Source: Neovahlkampfia damariscottae
Taxonomy: Eukaryota; Heterolobosea; Selenaionea; Neovahlkampfiida; Neovahlkampfiidae
NCBI GenBank assembly: GCA_016618085.1
Contig: JABLTG010000091.1
Coordinates: 1 to 64,000 of the forward strand
DNA length: 64,000 bases
Direction: 5' to 3'
Part shown: piece after piece, positions 55,266 through 64,000 of the stretch
Position numbering within the stretch: the first letter of the stretch is position 1
How the letters are laid out: the number at the start of each line of letters is the position of its first letter
Notes under the pieces: model-generated
What the model saw: the letters and a program-made list of their open reading frames with translations, nothing else
Told to the model about the DNA's origin: nothing
The model's database searches: none
Translations under genes and position numbers: made by a program

Positions 55266-57065
55266 ATGAAAAAAATTTTGAACCCATTGTGTAATTTCAA
55301 TAAAAAGTATTATACAAAAAGAATAATACCTGATGGACCAAACCTTCAACATTTTATAACTAATTCAATGATTATAAAAAATGAAGAAGAAAAACAAGTT
55401 GTTGATTTGAATAGTTCAAAAAAGATATATATAGAAACATATGGCTGTCAAATGAATGTCTCTGACACAGAAATTGTTACAAGTATTTTAAAGAAATCAG
55501 GATATAGTTTTATTGATTCTGATTTAAATGTATTCATTTTTTTTATTTTTTTAATGACTTTAAAAAGGCTGATGTTATTCTAATAAATACATGTGCAATT
55601 AGAGATAATGCAGAACAAAAAATATGGAATAGATTAAAAGATATTAAAGGAATATCAAAAAATAAAAAACAAAAACCAATTGTTGGTATTCTTGGTTGTA
55701 TGGCAGAAAGATTAAAAAAAGATTTACTTGAAAAAGAACAATTAGTTGATTTAGTAATGGGACCAGATTCATATCGAGATTTACCTAATATTATATCAAA
55801 TCAACAAAAACCTGCAATTAATGTTATGCTTTCTTTAGATGAAACTTATGCTGATATATCTCCTGTCAGAAGATCAAATAATAATATATCTGCATTTGTT
55901 TCAATTATGAGGTAATTTGGATTCCAATATATTTTTAAAAATGAAAAAGAGGATGTGATAATAGTAAATTTAAATTATATATTAATAATATTGGATTCAA
56001 GTGTGTTCCTATTGTATTGTTCCATTTACAAGAGGAAGAGAAAGAAGTAGACCAATGAAATCAATTTTAGAAGAAGTAAAACAATTATCAAATGAAGGAT
56101 ATAAAGAAATTATACTTTTAGGTCAAAATGTAAATTCATATAGAGATATATCAGAAGAGAATGAAAAAGAAAAAGAAGAAACAAAATTATCAAATGAAGG
56201 ATTTAAAACTATTTATAAAAAGAAGAAAGGTGGTATTAGATTCACTGAATTAATTGATAATGTTTCAAAAATAAATGAAAATATTAGAATTAGATTTACA
56301 TCACCACATCCAAAAGGTATAAAAAAGAGAAATATTAATTAATTTAGATTATCCATCTGATGTAAGTATTTATATGATTGTTTAAATGAATTTAAAAAAG
56401 TTAATTGATTTAATTAAAAATAGACCAAATATTTCTAAATTTTTACATATTCCAGCACAAAGTGGAAATTCAAATGTTTTAAATAGAATGAGAAGAGGAT
56501 ATTCAAGAGATTCTTATTTAAAATTATTAAATGAAATTAGAGAAAAGATACCATATGTTACATTTTCAAGTGATTTTATTTCTGGATTTTGTGGTGAAAC
56601 AGAACAAGAACATCAAGATACTATTAGTTTAATGGAACAAGTTAAATTTGATCAAGCATTTATGTTTTCATATTCATTAAGAGAAAAAACACATGCACAT
56701 AGAAATTATATGTAAAAAAAGAATATATTTTAATAAGTAGAGATGATATTTCAAATGAAATAAAAAAGAAAAGATTAAATGAAATTATTCAAACATTTAG
56801 AATGAATTTAAATTTAAAAATTAAAAATGAAATTGGAAATATTCATTTAGTTTTAATTGAAGATTTTGCAAAAAAAGATGAAAATTATTTATTTGGAAAA
56901 TCTGATTCAGGTAGAAGTGTAATGATTAAAAATGATGATGAAATTAAATTTGGTCAATTCGTAGCAGTTGAAATTATTGATATCTTAAAATCAACTTTAA
57001 TTGGAAAAGTTATTGATAAAAATATATCTATTAATCAATTTTTTAAAAAATATAAAAATTTATAA
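55266..57065 (+). CDS. CDK5RAP1/MiaB-type tRNA methylthiotransferase, mitochondrial
   Basis: Eight or nine exons. ATG 55266 ([20 protein letters not shown]), a basic acid-free presequence. N-terminal cluster cysteines: [52 protein letters not shown]. The radical-SAM triad is rebuilt across a 14-nt exon: [20 protein letters not shown], then GRERSRP. A second 14-nt exon gives TSPHPKDYPSDLIDLI. The rest follows the family ([38 protein letters not shown]) and ends in a TRAM domain ([20 protein letters not shown]). It should form ms2i6A at tRNA position 37. Confidence 0.93.
55950..55963 (+). other. 14-nt microexon carrying the first radical-SAM cysteine
   Basis: AGGATGTGATAATA lies between introns 55912-55949 and 55964-56001 (38 nt each). 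It encodes the G-C-D-N part of GCDNMCSYC; the first [4Fe-4S] Cys depends on its inclusion. Confidence 0.8.
56348..56361 (+). other. 14-nt microexon of the methylthiotransferase gene
   Basis: ATTATCCATCTGAT lies between two GT-AG introns and encodes the D-Y-P-S-D part of SPHPKDYPSDL, matching the MiaB consensus. Confidence 0.75.
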
Positions 57066-57154
57066 TGAATAATTAATTTTTTATATTAAAAACCAATCAA
57101 ATCATTTAACCAATCAACAACCTTAACAATTTTTATTTCCAAAATTGTGAAGAA

Positions 57155-58872
57155 ATGAGTTGTTCATTTTGTAATAAGGTATTTTCAATTGCTACATTTT
57201 GGTTTGGTTATAATTTTGCATGGACATGTTTATCTTCTATTATTGTACTTTAAATATTATAACTAAATACTTCAACAAAAAAAGTTACCTGTTCAAATTG
57301 AAGAAATAGTTGGTAAATCATCAAAAGAGTTTTATTTTTCAATTATAAATGTTGCTGGTTCATTAGTTCATATTTTTTCAACACCAATATTTGGGTATGT
57401 ATCAACACCATTATCTCTTATTATTTTTAAAAGATATATTTCAGATGAATTAAATTCAAAATTTGGAAGATTAATTTGGTTAAAAATATTTGTACCATCT
57501 TCTTGTTTTTTATTTTTTTTATTTTCATTTTTTATTGATGAATATGAATATAATATTTTAATATTAATGATATTATTAATATTTGTACAAATTACAACGG
57601 TATTTATGTTCATTATAAAACTGAATATATTTAAAAAGGCAGCAACACAAGGACCTTATTCTGGTCTATTACCACAATTAATAAAAAAAGAAAATTATGG
57701 TTTTGCTAGTGGTATGCAATCATTAGTAATTATTATTTTATACATTTATTTATTTCTTATTTAAAAAGGGATTAGCACTTGGTACATTAATAGGTGCTAT
57801 AGGTAGTGCATTATTTATGGAATTTTTATTATTTCCAACAAAATATTATGTATCTTATTTTTATTTATGTATAGGTTTTTTTATACCTTCTTTATTTACA
57901 ATATTTGGATTAAAAAATGAAGAATTAACAGAAGAAGATGAAGAAGAAGAAGAAGAAATAATAAAAGAAAGAGTAAAAGAAGATAAAATAAATTTGAATG
58001 ATTTAATGAATAAACCAAAAGAAAGAAAATCATCATCTACAACATCATCACCTATTCCAAGTAATATTGGTATTGGTAATGGTATTAGTAGTGGTACTAT
58101 TGGATCAAATGTTATAAAATTTGATACAATCATCCATTCCAACTTTAACAAATCAAATGTTAAGAATTTAAATATATTTCAAAAATTAATTTTAATATTT
58201 AATGAATTAAAACAAGATGATAAATATAAATTGAGTAATATAATTTTAAATGTATTTCATTTTCCATTTAAAAAATATAAAAAATTATATTTAATTGCAT
58301 TTTCAAGTTTATGTCAATTTATTGGAATTAATTTATTTTTACCATTTATTCAATATTATTTAAAAGATTTTTATAAAGAACCAAATCCAATTGTAATGAG
58401 TTCATTAGTTATATCAACATTAATTGCATCATCTGGTTTGGGTACAATATTTGGTGGTATTTTAACTGATAAATTTGGTGCTAGACCAATTATATTTTTA
58501 TCAAATTCAATTATTGCATTAGCTATTTTAATTGAAGTATTTGAAATATTTTTAAACGAATCAACTTTATTTTATTATTTTTTATTATCTTCATTAAAAG
58601 GTTTTGGTTTTGGTTCAACTATAGCATCTGCTAATGTATTTATGATTGAAAATATACCAAGTAAAAATAATTTAGCCAAAGATCTTTCAACTTTATTACA
58701 AACAGTTAATTTAGGTCAAATTATTGGTACTCTTTTAGGTGGTCAAATATTAAACTATTTTAAAATATTTTCAATTCAATTATCTTATGGTATTTTAAAT
58801 AGTACTTCCATTTTATTTTTAATTTTATCAAATTTAATTTTATCTCAAATTGAAGATCATAATGATCTATGA
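57155..58872 (+). CDS. Major facilitator superfamily transporter
   Basis: Five exons; ATG 57155 (MSCSFCNKVFSIATFWFGYN). About 500 aa with roughly 12 membrane helices. Splicing restores the MFS loop 2-3 motif as IFGYISDELNSKFGRLIWLK, and TTAATQGPYSGLLPQLIKKE, SLGLALGTLIGAIGSALFM. The second half has SSGLGTIFGGILTDKFGARP, a loop 8-9 type motif, and GFGFGSTIASANVFMIENIP. A cytoplasmic loop of about 90 residues with Glu and Ser/Thr runs separates the halves. The substrate is not evident; the GILTDKFGARP form resembles sugar/GPH-type carriers. Two CCAATCA boxes precede the start. Confidence 0.8.
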
Positions 58873-59049
58873 AACGAATATATATAGTTTAGACCAATCA
58901 TTTGGGTATGTTAAATATATCATTAATAATGACTTCAAAAATGAAAGTTATTTCTTTTAATTCAAAAAAATAAAATAAGTCATTTCTTCTAAATTGGACC
59001 AATTAAATTTTCTTATTTTTCCTCGAGGAAAGCACAAAAAAGAAAGAGA

Positions 59050-59955
59050 ATGACCGATACCAATCTTGGAAGAATATTGGATAAATTGAAAAAAGAAACA
59101 TTAAAAAAGATAGTAAATACAATAGAACAAAAACCAGAAAAAGAAAAAGAAGATTTGATTGACCAAGTTGTAGATTTTGCTTTTGATAAAGGTGTGAAAG
59201 ATTTTGTAAAATCATTAGAAACCAAAAATATGTTTAAAGGATTAGAAGAATCCATTAAAATTGATAAAAAAGAAAAAGAAAAAAGAGAAAAATTAAAAGA
59301 TTTATTTTTTGATCAAATAGAAGAAGATGGTTTGGAAGAATTTTTAAAAAAAATGAAAATGGATACTTTAAATTTATATGTTGAATCTTTAAAATTTAAA
59401 ACAAATGCTGATACAATTGAAGAATTATCAAAAGATATAAATGATGAAATTATTTATATTGGTTCAAGATTTATACTTTCAAAAATATCAATTGATCTCT
59501 TAAATGAAATTTCAAATTCATTAAAATTAAAAAAATTAAAAAAGAAATTACATTTAATTGATTCAATTTTAAAAACTGAGTTTAATGGTATTGAATTGAC
59601 ACCATCATCAGATGACGAAGATGAAAATGATGAAGAAGAAGAAGAAGAAAGAGAAGAAGAAAAACAGGAAAATGAGAATATTAATATAAAAGAAAGTCTG
59701 TATTTTGGTAAAACAAGAGAAGAAATGAAAAAAATTAGACCAAAATTAGAAATTGGAATATCAAAAAATGATTTACAAGATTGTTATTGGGCAGATGAAT
59801 TAAAAGAATTTTGTAAAATCAATGGATTAGGATTAAAAGGAAGTAAAACTGATAATATTAGAAAAATTTTAAAATATTTTGAAAAAAAAAGAAAAAATCC
59901 AAATTCAATCAATAATAGTAGTGGTCAGACACCAAATAAAAAAAAGAAAAAATAA
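59050..59955 (+). CDS. Lys/Glu-rich nuclear protein with C-terminal SAP-like motif
   Basis: Single exon, 301 aa (MTDTNLGRILDKLKKETLKK). Mostly helical and charged, with a repeated helix pattern (DLIDQVVDFAFDKGVKDFVK, FDQIEEDGLEEFLKKMKMD). An acidic linker (SSDDEDENDEEEEEEREEEK) follows. Residues about 245-280 (YWADELKEFCKINGLGLKGS, KTDNIRKILKYF) fit a SAP DNA-binding helix-turn-helix. A basic tail (KKRKNPN, PNKKKKK) looks like a nuclear signal. A chromatin role is inferred from this layout. No closer family recognised. Confidence 0.65.
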   Translation: MTDTNLGRILDKLKKETLKKIVNTIEQKPEKEKEDLIDQVVDFAFDKGVKDFVKSLETKNMFKGLEESIKIDKKEKEKREKLKDLFFDQIEEDGLEEFLKKMKMDTLNLYVESLKFKTNADTIEELSKDINDEIIYIGSRFILSKISIDLLNEISNSLKLKKLKKKLHLIDSILKTEFNGIELTPSSDDEDENDEEEEEEREEEKQENENINIKESLYFGKTREEMKKIRPKLEIGISKNDLQDCYWADELKEFCKINGLGLKGSKTDNIRKILKYFEKKRKNPNSINNSSGQTPNKKKKK

Positions 59956-60002
59956 ATATATTCTTTTTTTCGAACAAAAGATAGGTTTGTTGATATTTTG
60001 AT

Positions 60003-61574
60003 TTACATAAATTTACAATTATTATTATTTTTTCTTTCTCTTTGAAATTTAAAAAATTCGCATGCATATTTCATTACTTCAGTAAAGACTTCTTCAACAC
60101 CATCACCATCTTTTGAACTAGTTTCTGCGTATGCAATAGCATTTATTTTCTTTGCAATTTGAACACCTTGATCAAAAGTAACAAAATTATCAAAAACGAA
60201 AGAATTATTTTTTGAAAATGAAGATGATGATTTAAAAGATTCTAAATATTTTGTACTTTTTCTCAAATCTAATTTTGTACCACATAATAAAACAGGTACA
60301 TTTGATGCATAATTTGATAATTCTTTTAACCACCTATCAGATGCATTGATTAATGAATTTGAATTTCCAATATCAAAACATAATAAAAATAAATCTGTAC
60401 CAACATAAGATAATGGTCTTAATTTATCATAATCTTCTGCACCAGCAGTATCCCATAATGAAACAGTATATAATTGATTTTTATAAATTGCTTTAGTTGA
60501 ATAATTATCAAATACAGTTGGTACATAATCTGATTCAAATATTTTGTTTACATATCTATTTAATAATGATGTTTTACCAACAGCACCATCACCTACTACT
60601 ACTATTTTTACAGTTAAATTATTATTCATTGGATCTCTTTTATATTCATATTCATCTTTTGACCAAGGTGATTTTTTTAATTTCCATTTTCTATTCTTCC
60701 ATTGACCTGTTTTTAATATTTTTAAATCAAAATTATATGATTTTAAAAATATTTCTTTATAACTTTTCGTTTTCTTTTTAAATATTTTTTTTTCCAAGTC
60801 TTTAGTTTCTATTGGATAATATAAAAATGATAAAGGTATCCATAATGAATTTAAACTTGTCATTTTACCCCATCTTTTACAAACTGATGATATTCTACCT
60901 AAATCTTCAGGTTCTAAATATGAAAATATTTCAAATAATATATCAGTTGGAACTTTACTTATATTTTTTATATAAGGTTCACTCGTTAAATAAACTGCAT
61001 CTGATAAACAATTTTCAATATATGATTTATGTTTTTTTGTTAAAACTAATGATATCTCTTCTTCAGATAATGATATATTCTTTTTTGTTGTTTCATATAA
61101 TGTTCTAGAATGTAATCTCGTTTTTGTATTCTTATTTATTTCAATCTTTTCTAAATTTAATGGTTCATCTCCATCTCTTTCATTTTCTTCTTTTAAGTGT
61201 AAAGTATTTCTTATATTCGTTTTGGTTGTTGGACTCTTCTTTTTTAAAAAATTTAAAGATTTTGCATTTCTTTTCATTAAATTTTGTTTTAAATTCTCTT
61301 CTTCTTCTGTTTCTTCTTGTCTTTCTTGTTCTCGTTTCAAATGAAGTAAATTATCTGAAAATATTTCTTCATCTTGTTCTTTTTTTATTATTTCTATCTT
61401 TTCTTCTTTATCTTCTTCTTCTTCTGAAAGATCAAATATAGAATCTTCAACTTCCATACTTTTGGTATGAGAAGATTCAACAAACCTCCTCAATTCTGCT
61501 TCAGTTTCATAATAATTAGAGTGCTCTCTTGACCTCTTAGGTGGTGACTCAGGTTGACAAATATTATTAAACAT
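60003..61574 (-). CDS. F-box / Rho-family GTPase fusion protein
   Basis: One uninterrupted exon of 523 codons, ATG 61574 (MFNNICQPESPPKRSREHSN). Residues 1-200 are acidic/basic low complexity. Residues 207-250 form an F-box (VPTDILFEIFSYLEPEDLGR, ISSVCKRWGKMTSLNSLW). Residues 321-523 are a full Rho GTPase: [72 protein letters not shown]. The switch II Gln is Glu (AGAED, canonical AGQED) and the end is a farnesyl-type CAAX box, CKFM. The joined domains suggest an SCF subunit gated or localised by a prenylated Rho module. Confidence 0.9.
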   Translation of the reverse strand: MFNNICQPESPPKRSREHSNYYETEAELRRFVESSHTKSMEVEDSIFDLSEEEEDKEEKIEIIKKEQDEEIFSDNLLHLKREQERQEETEEEENLKQNLMKRNAKSLNFLKKKSPTTKTNIRNTLHLKEENERDGDEPLNLEKIEINKNTKTRLHSRTLYETTKKNISLSEEEISLVLTKKHKSYIENCLSDAVYLTSEPYIKNISKVPTDILFEIFSYLEPEDLGRISSVCKRWGKMTSLNSLWIPLSFLYYPIETKDLEKKIFKKKTKSYKEIFLKSYNFDLKILKTGQWKNRKWKLKKSPWSKDEYEYKRDPMNNNLTVKIVVVGDGAVGKTSLLNRYVNKIFESDYVPTVFDNYSTKAIYKNQLYTVSLWDTAGAEDYDKLRPLSYVGTDLFLLCFDIGNSNSLINASDRWLKELSNYASNVPVLLCGTKLDLRKSTKYLESFKSSSSFSKNNSFVFDNFVTFDQGVQIAKKINAIAYAETSSKDGDGVEEVFTEVMKYACEFFKFQRERKNNNNCKFM

Positions 61575-61702
61575 AATAAGAGGTAAAAAAAATTAAGTTT
61601 TTCTTTCGCTCTGGTTCTTTTAACAAAACTTGAAAAGGGTAAGATGTAAATTCATTGGCTAAAAGTTTTGATTTATAAATAGAACAAAATGGAATGATAA
61701 TT

Positions 61703-62527
61703 TTATTTTATTTCTTCTACAAATATTGAAGAATCATCATTTTGATAATAATTCATATTTTCCTTTTCTGCTTCAATTAATATTCTACAAATAGTTTTTA
61801 ATTAATCAATCACTTGATTACTTTTCAAATTTTTTGAACATTTTTTTTTTTTTTGTGACTTTTTTTGAATTTTCATTTTGTCTTTTAAGTTCTGAAAAAC
61901 TTAACATGATTTCATTTTGCTTAATTTTTATTTCTCTCAGTTCTTCAAGCACTGAATCATTTTCATTATATTTTTTGGCAAGACATTCTAAAAGTTCATT
62001 ATTCTCTTCAGTTTTTGAATATATCTTTTCCAATTTCTCATTCATTTTATGTACATCTTCATTGTTTTCTTTCAATTTCTTTTCTAATTCATTAATTTCT
62101 TTGAGCTTTTCTTCAATCTCTGAAACAGTTTAGCATGAATATACAATTTACGATCAAGCTTGGAAAGCATAGCATGTTTGTCCAATAAAATATGCTTTGA
62201 ATTTTTTCCTTTCATTTCTTGGGATTTATTTTGCGACAATAAATTTGAATTAGAAAACGAAGGAGAAATAGATGAATATTGAGAATTACGAAGAATACTT
62301 TTGGATTGCGAACTTGAAATCATTTCTTTCTGTGAGTATTCTGAAGTTTGAGACATTTGAGATTCTATTTGCGAGTCAATTTGGAGTCTAATTTTTCGGA
62401 AAAAAAAAAGTTGATTTTACCTCGTCTTTGATCCGAAAATATCATTTAAGCTTGCAACGGGATTCGTATTTTGACTAACTTTAGAGTACATTGAATACTT
62501 TGAAGCGAAATCGAACAATTGACTCAT
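61703..62527 (-). CDS. Coiled-coil protein with Ser-rich N-terminus
   Basis: Four exons. ATG 62527 (MSQLFDFASKYSMYSKVSQN), about 45 bp after CCAATCA. A Ser/Gln-rich N-terminal half (SQSKSILRNSQYSSISPSFS) is followed, after a 32-nt intron, by a long coiled coil (QIEEKLKEINELEKKLKENN, LEKIYSKTEENNELLECLAK, LREIKIKQNEIMLSFSELKR). A lysine cluster comes next (KKVTKKKKMFKKFEK). A last exon (ILIEAEKENMNYYQNDDSSI, FVEEIK) ends at 61703. No family recognised; cytoskeletal or centrosomal function is possible. Confidence 0.55.
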
Positions 62528-62677
62528 TGTCTTGTTTTTCTTTTTCAAAAAAACTGTGATTGGTCCAAATTTTTTAAAGTATTTGTAAATTCATGTTGTA
62601 CAAAGTAACATCAAGATTCAAATTATGTTCACCATTTGGATGTTTCTCCAATTATATTATTCTTTTGTAAAAATTGA

Positions 62678-62684
62678 CCAATCA
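62678..62684. promoter_or_regulatory. CCAATCA promoter box upstream of the P-type ATPase-like gene
   Basis: Typical example of the recurrent element, 29 bp before the ATG at 62714. Confidence 0.5.
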
Positions 62685-62713
62685 ACAGATTCACTTTACC
62701 AAGTTTCAGAATT

Positions 62714-63931
62714 ATGGGAAATAAAGAATCAAATTTTGGATTATCTGGATCCATAATGGAATCAACTGATGATTTACCAAATTTAAAATTTGGAAATAAT
62801 ACTATACAATGTAATAATCCTGATGTATTAAGTAATGTAATGGATATTGATGTATTATTTTGTCCACTTTCATCATTTTTTGAAAATGAATTAAGTTTAA
62901 ATGAATTATTTGTTGGATCCTATATATTTGATTCCAAAGACTTTGATTCACAATTTATTTCTGAAATGTTTAAAGAAATCTTATTAAAAGGAATAGCAAT
63001 ATCAACACACGCAGAAATAATAGTTGAAGAAAATATAATAATAGGAGATAAAAAACAAGGATGTTTATTATTATGGGCTAGTAAAAAGTTTAAAAAGAAT
63101 ATAACTAAAATGAGAGATGAATTTGAAATAATCAATTATATAAATGAACCTAAAGATAGAAAAAGAGCAAGTGTAATTATAAAGAATGAAAAAACAGGTG
63201 ATTATGAAATGTATACAAGAGGATCATTTAATTTAAATTTATTTTCCAAATATTTTAATTTAGAAGGAAAAGAAATAAAATTAAGTGAAGAATTAAAAAA
63301 GAAATTAAAAAAATATGAAAATGATAAAAAAGAAGAATTTAAAAATGATGAAACTAATGATATTGAATTAATGTTCTTGGGTTATAAAAATTTAGGTAAA
63401 GAAAAAAAGAATTGGAATTTTAAAGATGAATTTAATTTTACTTTAATTTCTTTATTTCTTTTAAATTTTAATACTATTTTAAATTTAAAAGAAAAAATAG
63501 TATCTTTTAAACATAAAATTATATTATATTCAAAAAAAGATGAAGAAGAATTATTAAAATTTGGACAAAGAATTGGTTTAATATCTGATATATCATCATC
63601 AATATTAACTAATAAATCATCATCTTCACCAATAATGAATCAATCAACTTTACAAAATATTGAAATTGATTTATTAAGAAATGAATTTAAAAATTATAAA
63701 ATATTCTCACAAGTTGAATCTAATGATTTATTATTATTAATTGAAATTGCACAATCATTAAATCTATTAGTTGGTTATATTTCATCTGGTAATCCAAATG
63801 ATTCAATTTGTTTAAAAGATTCAAATATTGGTTTCTCTTTTTTAAAATCATCAGAATTAGAAATTGATTCATCTGATATTTTAATATTAAATAATTCAAT
63901 TGAAACTTTATTTTCTTATTTGAGATTATAA
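62714..63931 (+). CDS. Soluble P-type ATPase-derived pseudoenzyme, probably N-myristoylated
   Basis: Single exon, 405 aa, no membrane helix. It begins MGNKES, a myristoylation signal (MGxxxS). The body follows the N and P domains of Ca2+-type P-ATPases. IDVLFCPLSSFFENELSLNE sits where CSDKTGTLTxNxM is expected, so the phosphorylated Asp and KTGT are gone. The N-domain is recognisable (KKQGCLLLWASKKF, KDRKRASVIIKNEK, YEMYTRGS for the usual Y.KGA). The P-domain hinge HKIILYSKKDEEELLKFGQR replaces the TGD loop. VGYISSGNPNDSICLKDSNI replaces GDGxND, and EIDSSDILILNNSIETLF ends it. It cannot pump ions; a scaffold or regulator at membranes is likely. Confidence 0.7.
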   Translation: MGNKESNFGLSGSIMESTDDLPNLKFGNNTIQCNNPDVLSNVMDIDVLFCPLSSFFENELSLNELFVGSYIFDSKDFDSQFISEMFKEILLKGIAISTHAEIIVEENIIIGDKKQGCLLLWASKKFKKNITKMRDEFEIINYINEPKDRKRASVIIKNEKTGDYEMYTRGSFNLNLFSKYFNLEGKEIKLSEELKKKLKKYENDKKEEFKNDETNDIELMFLGYKNLGKEKKNWNFKDEFNFTLISLFLLNFNTILNLKEKIVSFKHKIILYSKKDEEELLKFGQRIGLISDISSSILTNKSSSSPIMNQSTLQNIEIDLLRNEFKNYKIFSQVESNDLLLLIEIAQSLNLLVGYISSGNPNDSICLKDSNIGFSFLKSSELEIDSSDILILNNSIETLFSYLRL

Positions 63932-64000
63932 AGGGGATACATGTTGAGTTTGGATTTATTGGGTTTATAAATTATTTTATTCTTGTTCAAAATTAATCTT

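Noticed and set aside
57861-58151. Minus-strand frame within the MFS gene
   Set aside because: Antisense shadow of the Glu/Ser-rich loop of a well-supported transporter.
60497-61441. Several plus-strand Leu/Tyr-rich frames
   Set aside because: All antisense to the single-exon F-box/Rho gene, whose domains are clear.
62640-62760. Frame starting MFTIWMFLQLYYS overlapping the P-type ATPase-like start
   Set aside because: Covers the CCAATCA promoter and the MGNKES start in another frame; ends after about 43 codons.
1-64000. tRNA or rRNA genes
   Set aside because: No T-loop GGTTCGAATCC-like sequence with paired arms and no rRNA-like block found by reading both strands; a tRNAscan run would settle this.
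1-64000. Transposons, LTR or virus-like elements
   Set aside because: No reverse transcriptase, integrase, transposase or capsid motifs and no long terminal repeats seen; repeats are limited to short triplet runs.

Overview
The window is nuclear DNA of a very A+T-rich, gene-dense, free-living type of protist. Most genes carry GT-AG spliceosomal introns of only about 25-45 nt, all three standard stop codons are used, and the gene set is fully eukaryotic: INO80, DNA polymerase alpha, MSH6, NC2beta, HOPS/CORVET, SNX-BAR, cornichon and CLP1. An FMC1-like LYR protein and a CDK5RAP1/MiaB enzyme with a basic N-terminus imply respiring mitochondria. RWP-RK and Zn2Cys6-like DNA-binding domains, abundant Rho signalling and a mid-SUN protein would fit an amoeba (Amoebozoa or another amoeboid lineage), but the sequence does not settle the taxon. 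I see no virus-like element, LTR element, CRISPR array, rRNA or tRNA. About fifty genes fill the window, roughly one per 1.3 kb. Several needed splicing across frames and I reconstructed them by hand. || Layout. 0-8 kb: the 3' tip of an unknown gene, a C2/kinase/tandem cNMP-binding protein, small unknown genes, a fucosyltransferase-like Golgi protein, sphingosine kinase and a putative mitochondrial protein. 8-20 kb: INO80, FMC1-like, a nuclear protein, a MORN-VPS9 Rab5 exchange factor, a TPR protein, ALKBH6, RWP-RK and an acyl-CoA-binding protein. 20-38 kb: NC2beta, an unknown protein, FKBP-TPR, NAD kinase, an SP/TP-rich protein, VPS39-like, CLP1, Nudix, PRMT, a Rac-like GTPase, a CBS-pair protein and MSH6. 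38-53 kb: a membrane protein, a PrpB-like lyase, UBE2Q, a Siw14-like phosphatase, a Zn2Cys6-like protein, a TUTase, a sorting nexin, LIM-SHOCT, DNA polymerase alpha and a mid-SUN protein. 53-64 kb: F-box, an unknown spliced gene, cornichon, CDK5RAP1, an MFS carrier, a SAP-like protein, an F-box/Rho fusion, a coiled-coil protein and a membrane-free relic of a P-type ATPase. || Organisation. There is no operon logic; neighbours are unrelated. Packing is extreme. Every convergent pair ends within about 50 bp of each other, two pairs overlap, and one pair shares its stop codons in a single TTAA. Divergent starts can be 16-17 bp apart. Almost every start codon has a CCAAT/ATTGG box (usually CCAATCA or TGATTGG, either orientation) within about 60 bp upstream, which I take to be the main promoter element. 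|| The three things I would follow up first are: (1) a cluster of exons of 4-15 nt in conserved genes, supported by restoration of invariant protein motifs; (2) a soluble, probably N-myristoylated P-type ATPase derivative that has lost the phosphorylated aspartate; (3) a single-exon F-box/Rho GTPase fusion.
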